Shown in pieces: positions 24,491 through 35,499 of a stretch of 64,000 nt of DNA; within the stretch, counting starts at the first letter, position 1; each line of letters opens with the position of its first letter. The position numbers were made by a program, and so were the translations under genes. The stretch covers positions 1 through 64,000 of the forward strand of contig WNNJ02002862.1 of NCBI GenBank assembly GCA_012934845.2, in the 5' to 3' direction. Source of the stretch: Pomphorhynchus laevis (lineage: Eukaryota > Acanthocephala > Palaeacanthocephala > Echinorhynchida > Pomphorhynchidae). The notes under the pieces are model-generated. The model saw only the letters and a program-made list of their open reading frames with translations. It was not told where the DNA came from and did no database searches.

Positions 24491-24604
24491 AAGTTCAGAA
24501 TCAAACAGAATGCAGAGATCATCGGGAGAGAGATAGTTAAGAGGAAGTGAAAAGAGTGAAGAATTGAGTAAGGCTATGTAGAGAATAGGGATATCGAGAA
24601 GTTT

Positions 24605-25387
24605 TCAGGGTCGAATTGGTGTGGATATTGGTGGAGGCGGAGAAGGAGGATGGGGACGAGCAAGATCAAGAGTGACAAGGAGATGATCGGACAAACCGGG
24701 ATCAGTAATTGACAAGGAGGTATAGTCATTGAAGCAGATAGGGACAGCAATGATGTCGAGAGCACCGCCGAGTATATGAGTTGGGCTTGTTGAAAGTAAT
24801 TTATAGTTAAAATCAGAAAAAAGATTAGTTAAAGTGATAGAGTCAGAGTCAGCCGGGCGATCAAGACGAATGTTAAAGTCACCGAGAACAAAAGAAGGAG
24901 TATAAGACAATGAACAGTGAGACATTAGATCTGCAAGGTCGTTAAAGAAGATACGTGATGGGGCAACTGAACCTGGACGGTATACAATCACAAGTTCCAG
25001 AGGGAAAGGCGTTGATAATCTGCATATGAGTAATTCGAACGAAGTGTAACGGATGTTAACGTTGATTTTACGTAAAGACATTGGGTGACGAGCAATAACA
25101 ACAATACCGCCATGGTTAGACGCAGTAAATGTATGATATGTAATTTGACGAGCTGATTCAACTAGAGAACAACCAGAGCGACATAGACGACGAATAGCAA
25201 GATCGTCGGAGTCAGAGTGCCAGGATTCGGTAATGCAGAGAATATCGATATATAATTGATCGAAGATATCGAGAAGCATATCAGCTTTATGAAGAATGGA
25301 GCGAGTATTGAATAGACTAAGACGAAAAGTATGCTTAGGAGCGAGATCGACTAGCGAAGAAGACAAGGGGGAGAGATGGTACGCCAT
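24605..25387 (-). CDS. L2/CR1-like APE-type endonuclease domain (start of ORF2)
   Basis: 260 codons beginning with ATG at 25387, inside the end of ORF1 in another frame (37-nt overlap). It shows the order of catalytic blocks of an apurinic-type endonuclease: LFNTRSILHKADML, DILCITESW (Glu), GGIVVIAR, VYRPGS, FVLGDFNIRLD (Asp/Asn) and LSDHLLVTL (Asp-His). The domain would nick the target strand to prime reverse transcription. The frame is lost about 30 codons after the domain. Confidence 0.87.
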   Translation of the reverse strand: MAYHLSPLSSSLVDLAPKHTFRLSLFNTRSILHKADMLLDIFDQLYIDILCITESWHSDSDDLAIRRLCRSGCSLVESARQITYHTFTASNHGGIVVIARHPMSLRKINVNIRYTSFELLICRLSTPFPLELVIVYRPGSVAPSRIFFNDLADLMSHCSLSYTPSFVLGDFNIRLDRPADSDSITLTNLFSDFNYKLLSTSPTHILGGALDIIAVPICFNDYTSLSITDPGLSDHLLVTLDLARPHPPSPPPPISTPIRP

Positions 25388-26676
25388 CGAATTTTTGGCC
25401 TTGTGTGAAGAACGTGAAAATTTCCGTTGATTTTACGTATAGATAAGGATGACTCGCCGTTTGTTTCACGTCGATGTTTTTCAATGCGAGCTAAATTGAG
25501 CTGGGCAATATCAGAAGGGGAGCGGTCAGGAAAGATACGGCAAGTAGATGAAGTGGTAAGAAGTTTAAAACGTTGGGAGAGTACCGAAGAGGCATGTGAA
25601 CTATGTCGGAAAACGATTTTTAAGAGTGGAGGACTGAGATGATTGGATTTAGTGGATTTGTTTAAACGAATAAAGGATACAGGAGCGATATTATTGAAGA
25701 GTGATGGATTATCATCAGGAAGAATGGTTGCTAGGATAGACCTGAAAGCAGATACATCATCATCGAGGCGAGATTGTGTAGAAGCAGATTCGGAAAGCTT
25801 TAAGTTTGATATGATCATACAGCGATCGCGCGAAGGAAAACGATTTCGTGGAAGTGGTGGACGGACAGAGCTGGAAGGAGTCGAGGTAGATGAGCAGATA
25901 GAAGTGGAAATGACAGGGGTGCTTGATAAAGAATTAATATTGGTTGGAGCAAGTGTGACAGGAGCGGGGTGTTGAATCGGTTGATCAGAGATGTGACTGG
26001 ATATGATTTTAAATGAAGGATGTAAATTATTTGGAAGTGTTACGTGGGAGGTAGAGTAAGGAGAATTAAAATAGGTTGGGGCATGAGTGACAGGAATGGA
26101 GTGTTGAATCAGTTGATCGGAAATGTTACTGGAAATGATTTTGATGGAAGGGTGTAAATTATTGAGAGGTGATACAGGGGAGGTCGAGTAAGGAGTACGT
26201 GAGGAGAATAAAGAAGTTTGAGATTTATTTAGATTGGGGGAGGAATAGGAAAGAGGAGGTACGAGATGAAAAGCTTTACCGTTAGCATTGTTAGAATGAG
26301 AAAGATTAATGGAAGTTTGGTACGTAGTTGAACGAGGAGTGTGTGAGAGAGTAGGTTTAATAATGGGATTATATGATGCGAAGTCAGGTGTTGATGCGAG
26401 GGAAACATCTAAAACAGCATTGGTTTGAGTGGTCGTGTGTGATACATGAGTAGATGAGCAGGATAACTGTAGTAGTCGTACTGATGTACAAAAACCGCAA
26501 GTGAAATGTTTACGTTTATACACCGAGTAGTCGGATATTTTAACACGAACAAGTGTCCATACATCGCAATCTTTGGAATCGCATCCACCTTCAAAGCTGG
26601 TATAACCATCATTGCATTCTGATGTGGAAGATTCTTGATCAGGAACAGGGATCTGAGATCGCGCTTTTTTAGGCAT
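25351..26676 (-). CDS. L2/CR1-like ORF1 protein
   Basis: 441 codons from ATG. Residues about 20-65 hold a Cys/His cluster (CNDGYTSFEGGCDSKDC and FTCGFC) that looks like a PHD-type finger. A long Ser/Thr/Pro-rich linker follows (about 80-280). Residues about 285-430 resemble the RNA-binding C-terminal region of CR1/L2 ORF1 proteins, ending FPDRSPSDIAQLNLARI, KHRRETNGESSLSIRKI. ORF1 proteins bind the element RNA. It is intact as read. Confidence 0.75.
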   Translation of the reverse strand: MPKKARSQIPVPDQESSTSECNDGYTSFEGGCDSKDCDVWTLVRVKISDYSVYKRKHFTCGFCTSVRLLQLSCSSTHVSHTTTQTNAVLDVSLASTPDFASYNPIIKPTLSHTPRSTTYQTSINLSHSNNANGKAFHLVPPLSYSSPNLNKSQTSLFSSRTPYSTSPVSPLNNLHPSIKIISSNISDQLIQHSIPVTHAPTYFNSPYSTSHVTLPNNLHPSFKIISSHISDQPIQHPAPVTLAPTNINSLSSTPVISTSICSSTSTPSSSVRPPLPRNRFPSRDRCMIISNLKLSESASTQSRLDDDVSAFRSILATILPDDNPSLFNNIAPVSFIRLNKSTKSNHLSPPLLKIVFRHSSHASSVLSQRFKLLTTSSTCRIFPDRSPSDIAQLNLARIEKHRRETNGESSLSIRKINGNFHVLHTRPKIRWRTISPPCLLR

Positions 26677-26721
26677 TACTTTTTATCGATTGATTGAGTT
26701 CAATCCGCGAGCGTAGCGATC

Positions 26722-26866
26722 TGAACTGACAGGAATAAAGTGGAACTGACAGGAATAATCTGGAACTGACAGGAATAATCTGGAACTGACAGGAATAATC
26801 TGGAACTAACAGGAATAATCTGGAACTGACAGGAATAATCTGGAACTGACAGGAATAATCTGGAAT
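26722..26866. repeat. Seven 20-bp tandem repeats in the 5' flank of a LINE
   Basis: The unit AACTGACAGGAATAATCTGG is repeated about seven times with one or two substitutions. On the LINE's strand the array ends about 45 bp upstream of the ORF1 ATG at 26676, so it occupies the 5' UTR. Tandem 5' monomers act as promoters in some LINEs; that role here is inference. Confidence 0.85.
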
Positions 26867-26899
26867 GTAAGAGTTTTAATAACAAAGACTTTTTTTGCG

Positions 26900-28640
26900 T
26901 GACCACTAAAAATCTAAATAATGTGTCGAGAAGGTATGTACGTATGCGGTATTCAAATAAAATAAAGGAAGGAGCGCGGCGGACGTTGAGAGGGAGCTGA
27001 TTCCAAGCGAGTGGGGGCGGCGACGAGGAAGGATCGGAGACCGTAGTTGTTAGAGTAATTGCGAACGTGGAGTAAGAGGGAATTACGGGAACGCAGTGAT
27101 AGAAAGGTGGGGCGAGTGTCGTCTAAGAAAGCGAGTATGATGAACGATGGGGAGCCGACAGTGATGATACGAAAAGTTACGAGAAGGCGGAGTTGTATGC
27201 GGATGTGGATGGTGGGTCAGGAGAGTTGGGCAAGCTATGTGGATGTGTGGTCGAAGCGACGGATACGAAAGAACACTCGAACGGCGGAGTTGATTATTCG
27301 TTGAAGGGGTAGGATGATTGATTTTGGAGAATTTAGGGAAGGGTGATAATCGAAATGGAATCCTATGAAAGTGAGATTGTGGACAGTGGGAATGATTGAT
27401 GAGGCAAAAGATACAGGGAAATGAGATATGTTAGGTTGACGGTGGGATCCACATTATACGACTGCGGATGGACGAGTAAAACAAAGGGTGGAGAAATAGG
27501 ATATTGATGATCATATGGATTTAAATATAAGGGTAGGAAGGAGATCGGCAGGTGAGGTTTTGTTGGGCAAGGACATGAGGGCATATGAGACTTCGGTAGG
27601 TGAGACAAGGATAAGATGAAAGAGCCGAAAGGATGAGGCGAGGCGAGTTTCAGTTAGATGGAATGGATACGGGGTTGTGAGAGAGCAACGTGGATACTTT
27701 GGTTTGAAGAAATGACGAATAATCACGGGGATGGATGTTGCAAGACAAAGAAGAGCGAGAAAGTATTGAGTTAAAAGTATACCAGAGACTTAGAGTTGAA
27801 TGAAATGTTACGTAGTAGGTGGAGATGAGACCGGTGAAGAGCAAGATAGGAATCACGGTGAGACGGATTAAGTAAGCGGATATCACGTCTTAGAGAGCCG
27901 TGATATACTCGAAAAGCATGATGGAGTCGACGCTTTGAGAGTAGGCATTGTATGTCAAACCATGGGGCACGGTGCAAGTGAGGGTGATGCTTGAAGGGCA
28001 AGAGAAGATCAAGAGTTGATGTGAGTTCAGAGTCGGAAAGAAAGACAAGATTGTGAGGAAAGGAAGATAGTATTGTGGGAGAAAATAAAGACAATTCGAG
28101 TAAGACGGAGCGGAGATGGGTGATGTCGAGATTTCTCTAAGGGTGACGTAGGATAATAGGTGTGTGAAGCGGGGATTGGTTGGAAGTGAGATCAAGGGTG
28201 ACGATAAAGTGATCAGATATACCAAGATCGGAGATAGACAGTGTTGTGTAGGCAGAAAATCGATCGGGGACAGCTATGATGTCGAGTGCCCCGCCAAGGA
28301 TATGTGTGGGGTAGTGAATGTAAGTTTGTAATTGTAGTTAGATAGAATGTTGATGAACCGGATGGAATTGGGGGGAAGAGAGGCGTTCGAGGTGGATGTT
28401 GAAGTCGCCAACAATGAGTAAAGGGATTGAGGACAAAGAATATTGGCAAAGGAGGTCAGCGAGTTTGGTAAAAAATAAGTAGGAGCTGATGAACCAGAAC
28501 GGTATTTAATGACAGGATAAAGAGTGATCGGGCTAGAAGAACGAGAAGTGAGACCATATCTAATGAAAATACATAAGAAGTTTCATGGATGCTCCAGTTA
28601 GGATTCAATGACTTTTTATGTTGCGATAATTCGTCCATTA
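26900..28640 (-). mobile_element. L2/CR1-like LINE copy 2, 5'-truncated
   Basis: Pieces of the same family in many frames. From 5' to 3': endonuclease end (LADLLCQYSL, then GDFNIHLE and GALDIIAV at about 28540-28280), the linker around 27960 (HGAPWFDIQCLLSKRRLHHAF), RT fragments (SLPNKTSPADLL at 27726-27511), and a 3' end that matches the plus-strand fragment at 3033-3375. The 3' terminus meets the 5' array of copy 1, making a head-to-tail pair. Confidence 0.8.
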
Positions 28641-28644
28641 ATAC

Positions 28645-29100
28645 TGTATGGAAATCATCTTTACATAGTGCAGTTAAAATACCAATTCGTGTATATTAAC
28701 TTTGTAAAACGTTGTAAAACGGATTCCAAAAGGAATGTGTCATTTTATAAATTGTTATTGCCAAAAATCGCTTAAAACTGTGGTCCAGGAGCCAAAACTG
28801 GCTACGATTAATTTTTAACCATATTTGCGGCTAAATAACTGGACTTCGATTTTCAGCTCCATCAGTCTAATGTATCACTTCGAGACGTTCCTAACCACCC
28901 AGCAGTCATCGTTAATCGGATGAAGTGGTTAGAGTACATTTCCACCTCTTTTGTAATAACTATAAAGCCACCAACAATTCCTTACGATGCTAGACGAAGC
29001 TCAGGTGCAGAAAGTACTTACTAACTTGTTGCTTGTGTGAACCTTCTAGTTATTCTTAATATGCACAAATGCGTATCCGTTGATTACGAGGGCATTTGTG
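28645..29100. other. Intergenic, nothing recognised
   Basis: About 450 bp between the truncated LINE and the 258-bp satellite. Its last 60 bp grade into the first satellite unit. No supported ORF. Confidence 0.5.
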
Positions 29101-29106
29101 CCTTAT

Positions 29107-31296
29107 ATATAATGATGCATTGAAATCGTCTTGTTGGTAGTCGGTTGAATTTCATTTTGTTAAGATATTTCGGGACCTCTTTGACTAACTTGTATTTTAG
29201 CTGGCTACATAATAGCTTCAGCTATCAGGTCGCATTACGGCAGAAAGCATGCTGTCCAGACAACTCCACAGGGCGGTACTCATCAGTGGACGTCTCTGTA
29301 TCATCGTTGTTTCGTCCCTCAGCATGCACTATAGTGATGATAAACATGGTGGCCCTCCATAAGTTTGAAATGATGCATTGAAATCGTCTTATTGGTAGTC
29401 GGTTGAATTTCATTTTGTTGAGATATTTCCGAACCTCTTCGACTAACTTGTATTTTAATTGGCTATATAATAGCTTCAGCTATCAGGTCACATTACGACA
29501 GAAAGCATGCTGTCCAGACAACTCCACAGGGCGGTACTCATCAGTGGACGTCCATGTATCATCGTTGTTTCGTCCCTCAGCATGCACTATATTGATGATA
29601 AACATGGTGACCCTCCATCAAATTGAAATGATGCATTGGAATCGTCTTCTTGTTAGTCGGTTGAATTTCATTTTGTTGAGATATTTCCGGACCTTTTTGA
29701 CTAACTTATATTTTAATTGGCTACATAATAGCTTCAGCTATCAGGACACATTACGACAGAAAGCATGCTATCCAGACAACTCAACAGGGCGGTACTCATC
29801 AGTGGACGTCCCTGTATCATCGTTGTTTCGTCCCTCAGCAAGCACTATATTGACGATAAAGATGGCGGTTCTTAATCAGATTGAAATGATGTATTGAAAT
29901 TGTCTTGTTGTTAGTCGGCTGAATTTCAGTTTGTTGAGATATTTCTGGACCTCTTCGACTAACTTGTATTTTAGCTGGCTAAATAATAGCTTCAGCTATC
30001 AGGTCGCATTACGACAGAAAGCATGCTGTCCAGACAACTCCACAGGGCGGTACTCAACAGTGGACGTCCCTGTATCATCGTTGTTTCGTCCCTCAGCATG
30101 CACTATAGTGATGATAAACATGGTGGTCCTCCATAAGTTTGAAATGATGCATTGAAATCGTCTTAGTGGTAGTCGGTTGAATTTCATTTTATTGAGATAT
30201 TTCCGGACCTCTTCGACTAACCTGTATTTTAACTGGCTACATAAAAGCTTCAGCTATCAGGTCACATTTCGACAGAAAGCATGCTGTCCAGACAATTCCA
30301 CAGGGCGGTACTCATCAGTGGACGTCCCTGTATCATCGTTGTTTCGTTCCTCAGCATGCACTATAGTGATGATAAACATGGTGGCCCTCCATAAGTTTGA
30401 AATGATGCATTGAAATCGTCTTATTGGTAGTCGGTTGAATTTCATTTTGTTGAGATATTTCTGGACCTCTTCGACTAACTTGTATTTTAATTGGCTACAT
30501 AATAGCTTCAGCTATCAGGTCACATTACGACAGAAAGCATGCTGTCCAGACAACTCCACAGGGCGGTACTCATCAGTGGACGTCCATGTATCATCGTTGT
30601 TTCGTCCCTCAGCATGCACTATATTGATGATAAACATGGTGGCCCTCCATCAAATTGAAATGATGCATTGGAATCGTCTTCTTGTTAGTCGGTTGAATTT
30701 CATTTTGTTGAGATATTTCCGGACCTCTTCGACTAACTTGTATTTTAATTGGCTACATAATAGCTTCAGCTATCAGGTCACATTACGACAGAAAGCATGC
30801 TGTCTAGACAACTCCACAGGGCGGTACTCATCAGTGGACGTCCCTGTATCATCGTTGTTTCGTCCCTCTGCATGCACTATAGTGATGATAAACATGGTGG
30901 CCCTCCATCAGATTGAAATGATGCATTGGAATCGTCTTCTTGGTAGTCGGTTGAATTTCATTTTATTGAGATATTTCCGGACCTCTTCGACTAACTTGTA
31001 TTTTAGCTGGCTACATAGTAGCTTCAGCAGTCAGGTCGCATTACGACAGAAAGCATGCTGTCCAGACAACTCCACAGGGCGGTACTCATCAGTGGACGTC
31101 CCTGTATCATCGTTGTTTCGTCCCTCAGCAAGCACTATATTGACGATAAACATGGCGGTCCTTCATCAGATTGAAATGATGTATTGAAATTGTCTTGTTG
31201 TTAGTCGGTTGAATTTCAGTTTGTTCAGATATTTCTGGACCTCTTCGACTAACTTGTATTTTAGCTGGCTAAATAATAGCTTCAGCTATCAGGTCG
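29107..31296. repeat. Satellite 1: 258-bp tandem repeat, about 8.5 units
   Basis: Units recur at exactly 258 bp (for example TGATGCATTG at about 29112, 29370, 29628 and onward) with 85-95% identity. The last unit stops at about 31296, where a LINE begins. Because 258 is divisible by three, a frame can stay open across units on the plus strand (30435-31187), but the repeat is better explained by the ribozyme core on the minus strand. Each unit carries one hammerhead core (8 in all). Confidence 0.95.
31060..31124 (-). ncRNA. Hammerhead ribozyme core with interleaved strands (satellite 1, best unit)
   Basis: On the minus strand from 5': helix II strand GGGAC (31120-31124), GAA, helix III strand beginning ACAAC with an inner ACAGGG (31100-31105), helix I strand GUCCA, core CUGAUGA (31086-31092), helix II partner GUACC, then CCCUGU and GUUGU (helix III partner), cleavage C of GUC at 31065, and helix I partner UGGAC (31060-31064). 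All core bases are present; helix II has one A-G mismatch. The strand order is not that of type I, II or III in one unit; the fold nests only with CUGAUGA from the preceding unit. Equivalent cores lie every 258 bp from 29254; the one near 30052 has a mutated core. Confidence 0.7.
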
Positions 31297-31299
31297 AAT

Positions 31300-33930
31300 T
31301 TGGGCGACTCTTTAATGACTTGTGCACAAGTATTCCCACATCTCTCGTGCATTGCACCTGGGTAATTGGCTCGGTACCTAATTTATATCTCAAAGGAGAT
31401 TTCTTTGTCCTAAGTGCATGTGGCAGCACTTTGATATATTTAACATCAGTCATGTCTCATTACTCCACCCTACAATATTATCTAAATATTCCTGGAGCAG
31501 AAAACAGTCATGATGCAATTTAATGCACCACCGTAACTTGAGGTCATCCGCAAACGCTTGGAAATTGCAGTTCAGTCTTAATGGTAGATCATGAAAGAAA
31601 ATGTTGAACAGTAAAGGGCTGAGAACCGTACCTTGAGGCACTCTGGCACAAACATGACGTTCTGAAGAAACACTACTGCCTAACGAACTACATGAGGATC
31701 GATACCGTATTTAGCCTAAACTACTAGCAGAGGATCATGTGGTACTCGGCGTAACGCCCGGCTAAAATCGATAAAAATTACATCGACCTCACACCCATCC
31801 GCTACTAAATCCGTCCAATTTTCAAGAGCCATAATTAAATTACTGAGGCATAAACGACTTGTTCGAAATCTATTTTGAGAAGAATGCAGAAATTTAAATC
31901 TATCCATATGATAAGTTATGTATTTATGCATGAACCTTTCAAGATATTTACCTTGTCAGACTTACATGGCGATAATTGGACTGGTCTTCTCTGTTCCCTT
32001 TTTTGTATATAGGAGTAATGTGAGATTGCTTCCACTGGTCAGGGATGCATGATGTACATAGATACATGTTAAACATCTCTGATAATGGGAATGCTAGCAA
32101 GCCATGGAGTTTTTGAAGAATAAAAGGATGAATGTCGTCCGACCCAGCCGACGTGCAACAAGATAATTTACGCAATTCCCGTGATACCTCTGCTTGAGAA
32201 ATTAGTGACATGGGAGACGAATGTCTTGGGAATTTGCGCTGGACAAGTCTGTAATTGGAGTGGGACAAATAAAATAAAAGGCTTCTGCCAACATACTCAC
32301 AACTTCGTCAGGATCTTTCGCAATCTTCCCGTCATGGGTCAAAAGAGAATTGATTGAATAAATTTTCTACTTTTATTTACAACTCTCCAGAACGGTCTGG
32401 AAGAAACTTTATATAATGCCAGGATTTTCGATTCATGCTTTTGCTTCTTCAACAATTTCATGTAGTTGAAGCGACGACGATACTGTAGATATTCTAACTG
32501 AAGTGTATGATTATTCAGAGATGATTAAAAGAGTTTATTTCGTTTTCTTAAAAGTCCCGCTAACTTATCGTCAAACCCAGCAAGCTTGCATTTGGCAAGG
32601 TTTTGTAAGGGTTTCGATGGAGCGACGCAGTCTGTGATCTATTTGAGGGAAGCTGATAACGTATCCCAATCACGGACATGGGTAATGTCACAATTGTGAA
32701 TACCCATTCTAATTGCGAGCGTACGTAATAAATCTATATCCACTTTGTACCAGTTACGTTTCAGATGTTTAGTCTCGGGAGGGGATACGTTAACATGGGC
32801 ACTAGAAGTAAACTTAATGGCAAGATGGTCACTAAGACCTATGGAAGGATCATATTGAATTTCATGGACATTGAGTAGAGATTTACTAAAAACTAAATCT
32901 AGCAAGTAAGAACTATGTCATCTAAACCTGGTTGCCTGAGTTACGTGTTGTATAAGATAGTTAGAAAGTGACATAATTCAGTATGAAAATGGCATCCACC
33001 TTGATGACATTCGAATAGAGGTATTTCCTGTTATATTTGGAATATTGAAGTCATCAAGAAGAATAAAATTGGACGACTTTGTGAGATCAATAAAATACAC
33101 AGTTAAACTTGGTGTTAAGCGAGATGAGCATATAGCACGATAGCATACATAAATGGTCATGGTGATGTAACCCGATTCTATCATTAAAGAAAGTAACTCC
33201 ATTCGTCCGACGCAATATGACATGGAGTTCCTTACGATAATTCTGTTAGCCACGTAAAAGGCAACTCCACCACCTCGGCAGATATCATGTTGATCTGTTC
33301 TAAATAATGAGAAGCCTGGGGTGGCAACACAAGCATCACTAATCCCATTATGAAGCCGAGTTTCAGTAATTGCAAAAATCGACATATTACTGTGAGACAA
33401 ATAACAACAAAACTCATCAAACTTTAAGACTAAGCTGCGAACGTTAGAACATGCAATTTATAGGGGATGTCTACTACTATTCTTTGAAGTGTTATGCCGG
33501 ACACCATGGCATAAAATTAAGTCTCCTAAGACGCTACAACATGAGTATTTAGGATTAACTTCTCCCAACGTACATATGGACGTCGTCGGACCACCTGAAA
33601 ATTTCGGATACAGAGGTTATTTTCACCTTGTTGACGCCTGTCGTTTAGTTCTTTTTTTAGCGAGAGATAGTTGTTTGCGCTCCTCAATCGACAGATCCTT
33701 ATATATTCGAACAGAATTACCCACATAATTACGAATATATTCGCACAGAATTATATATTCACACAGAATATGATCGTTTCTGAAACGATATTTTGCAATG
33801 TATATTAAAGTTTCATCCTCAACGTTAGCTTCCATATTAAATGAACCTCCATTTTTAATTACAAATGAAAGAAACACTGTTGAATACATGAAACATACAT
33901 TGATACATGGCAAGCGCATAAGTGCTGTAA
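31300..33930 (-). mobile_element. Decayed Jockey/CR1-like LINE with ORF1 tail, EN and RT
   Basis: From 5' (high coordinate): ORF1 C-terminus at 33900-33520 in two frames (SIEERKQLSLAKKRTKR, then RRQQGENNLCIRNFQVV, matching the R..GE.NL.IR end of such ORF1s). Endonuclease 33400-32978 (FAITETRLH, RGGGVAFYVANR, ILLDDFNIPN) and 32905-32639 (LSDHLAIKF). RT 32268-31948 (SCCTSAGSDDIHPFILQKL and IPDQWKQSHITPIYKKGNR), 31931-31716 (VDVIFIDFSRALRRVPHDPL) and 31641-31450 (MPQGTVLSPLLFNIFFHDL, FADDLKL). Many frame changes. The 3' end is cut by satellite 1. Confidence 0.82.
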
Positions 33931-34300
33931 TTCAGCGGGGAAATACAGCATGCGTCAGGGAGATTCTTATGCAATCTTGACTCCGAAGTCCAATGATCCC
34001 CTACTTTTTATTAAACGTTATCTTAGTAATAATATGGGGCCCATTTGCGGGCAACCCATTCAATTATCTTTCAATAATAATAACTTTTAAAAAATTTATA
34101 AAAATAATGCGTATTTTTAATAATACGAATAAATAATATTTGCAGTTATATAAATAAGAAATTATTTTGATATTTTAATATTTTAACATTAATATATTGA
34201 TATTAATATTTAATTTTAATTTTAATAGAAAAAATTAACAGGAATTATTAATAACAAAAGTTAACAGAAATTAACTTTAAGAGAAATTATTTTGAAAACA
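33931..34300. other. AT-rich intergenic DNA
   Basis: No gene or clear repeat; short palindromic TAAT runs only. Confidence 0.5.
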
Positions 34301-34304
34301 TTTC

Positions 34305-35265
34305 AAATAAAATTTGCAATTAAATTCGTAAAATGTTAGATAAAAGATTTCATTTAATCTAATATTCAATGCACCGGACGAGTCGGATGATCCTCAGCCA
34401 ACATAAAAAATGCCAAAATGTGAAACGTATGTATTGGTTCAATAGCTGAAGAGGTCCACTAATACTGAAATGTAGTGTACTGTTGCTGCCTTGTAAATAT
34501 GAAAGCAGCTTGCAGAATAAAATTAGTCATCAAAATTTCAATTGTAGCAATGACTGCATAGGTATATAAACTTAAATTTAGGAAACAAACTATAGAGAAA
34601 TAGTTTTAAAATTGCAAGTAATTGCAAATTTAGGTAGATTATCAAATTGAAGGTTGCACCAACTTCCATTACCAAACTGACAATGATGATTTAATTAGAT
34701 GACAATTCCCCTTACAATGATGATTTAATTTGTAATCTGAAATGATTTTAATTAAATTTGCAAAATGTTAAATGAATAGTATTTCACTAAATCTAATTGC
34801 CAATAAAAGCATACGAGTCTATTGATCGTTAGCCAGCATCAAATGGACCGAAATGTAAAATGTAGGTATTGAATCCGTTGTAGATGAGGTCAACCATTAC
34901 TGAAATGTAGCGTACTGCTGTTGGCTTATAGATAGGATTAAATCAATGTGTAGAATAAAATAGTCATCAAAATTTCAATGGTAACAATGACTGCACAGGT
35001 ATACCAACTTAAAATTAAGAAACAAACTATAGATGACTAGTTTTGTAATAATAGTCATTATGAGAAAAATGTAGGTTTTCAAATTATAGGTAGCACCTTT
35101 CTCTACATGCTGATTTAATTTGAAATTAGAAATGATTTTAATTACATTTCAAAATGTAAGACGAGTCTTTCATTAAATCTAATTGCCAATAAAGCAAACG
35201 AGTCGAGTGATCGTCAGCCAACATAAAAAGGGCCGAAACGTGAAAATATCTTGATATTTTTAGTT
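34305..35265. repeat. Three diverged tandem units of about 390-425 bp
   Basis: The blocks starting AAATTTGCAA (34310), AAATTTGCAAAATG (34752) and ACATTTCAAAATG (35142) align over their length, sharing GCCAATAAA, AGTCATCAAAATTTCAAT and GAAACAAACTATAGA. Each unit carries a GATGATC/TGATCGT ... CCGAAA stretch (best at 35195-35242, GGGCCGAAACGTG) that resembles a worn hammerhead core, but CUGAUGA is not intact in any unit. Confidence 0.7.
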
Positions 35266-35499
35266 GTTACATTATTCTGTCGTTGACCTTCTTAGGCGTC
35301 ACACAATATACTAGATTCTAAATTTCTACATGTATAAAATAATCAAGCCATTTCAATATAACGTTTATATTTTTTAGAAAAGGAGAAATTTAGTTTGAGT
35401 GGCAAATAGGTGCAAACGGCGCGCTTACAAGCTCATTAAGAATGAAGAAAATGGCCAAACTAATAAAAAAATCTCGCAGACGAATTTCAAATAATTTTA

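Larger units (their letters stand above)
22556..26700 (-). mobile_element. L2/CR1-like LINE copy 1 (ORF1, EN and RT)
   Basis: Transcription order is 26700 to 22556. It has ORF1 (26676-25351), an APE-type endonuclease (25387-24605) and RT (24490-23339, continuing 23367-22556 with QYADDILIYA). The RT palm LDLSSAFDIVDHSILLHRL is typical of L2/CR1. Frame changes lie near 24550 and 23350, and PQGS has become LQTS, so it is dead though nearly full length. Its last 25 or so codons and 3' UTR are replaced by element X. The 5' end follows a 20-bp tandem array and abuts the 3' end of copy 2. Confidence 0.87.

Noticed and set aside
29145-31187. Repeated 62-78-codon and one 250-codon open frames in the 258-bp satellite
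   Set aside because: The period is a multiple of three, so any frame open in one unit stays open. Frames occur on both strands and the conserved feature is the ribozyme core, not codons.
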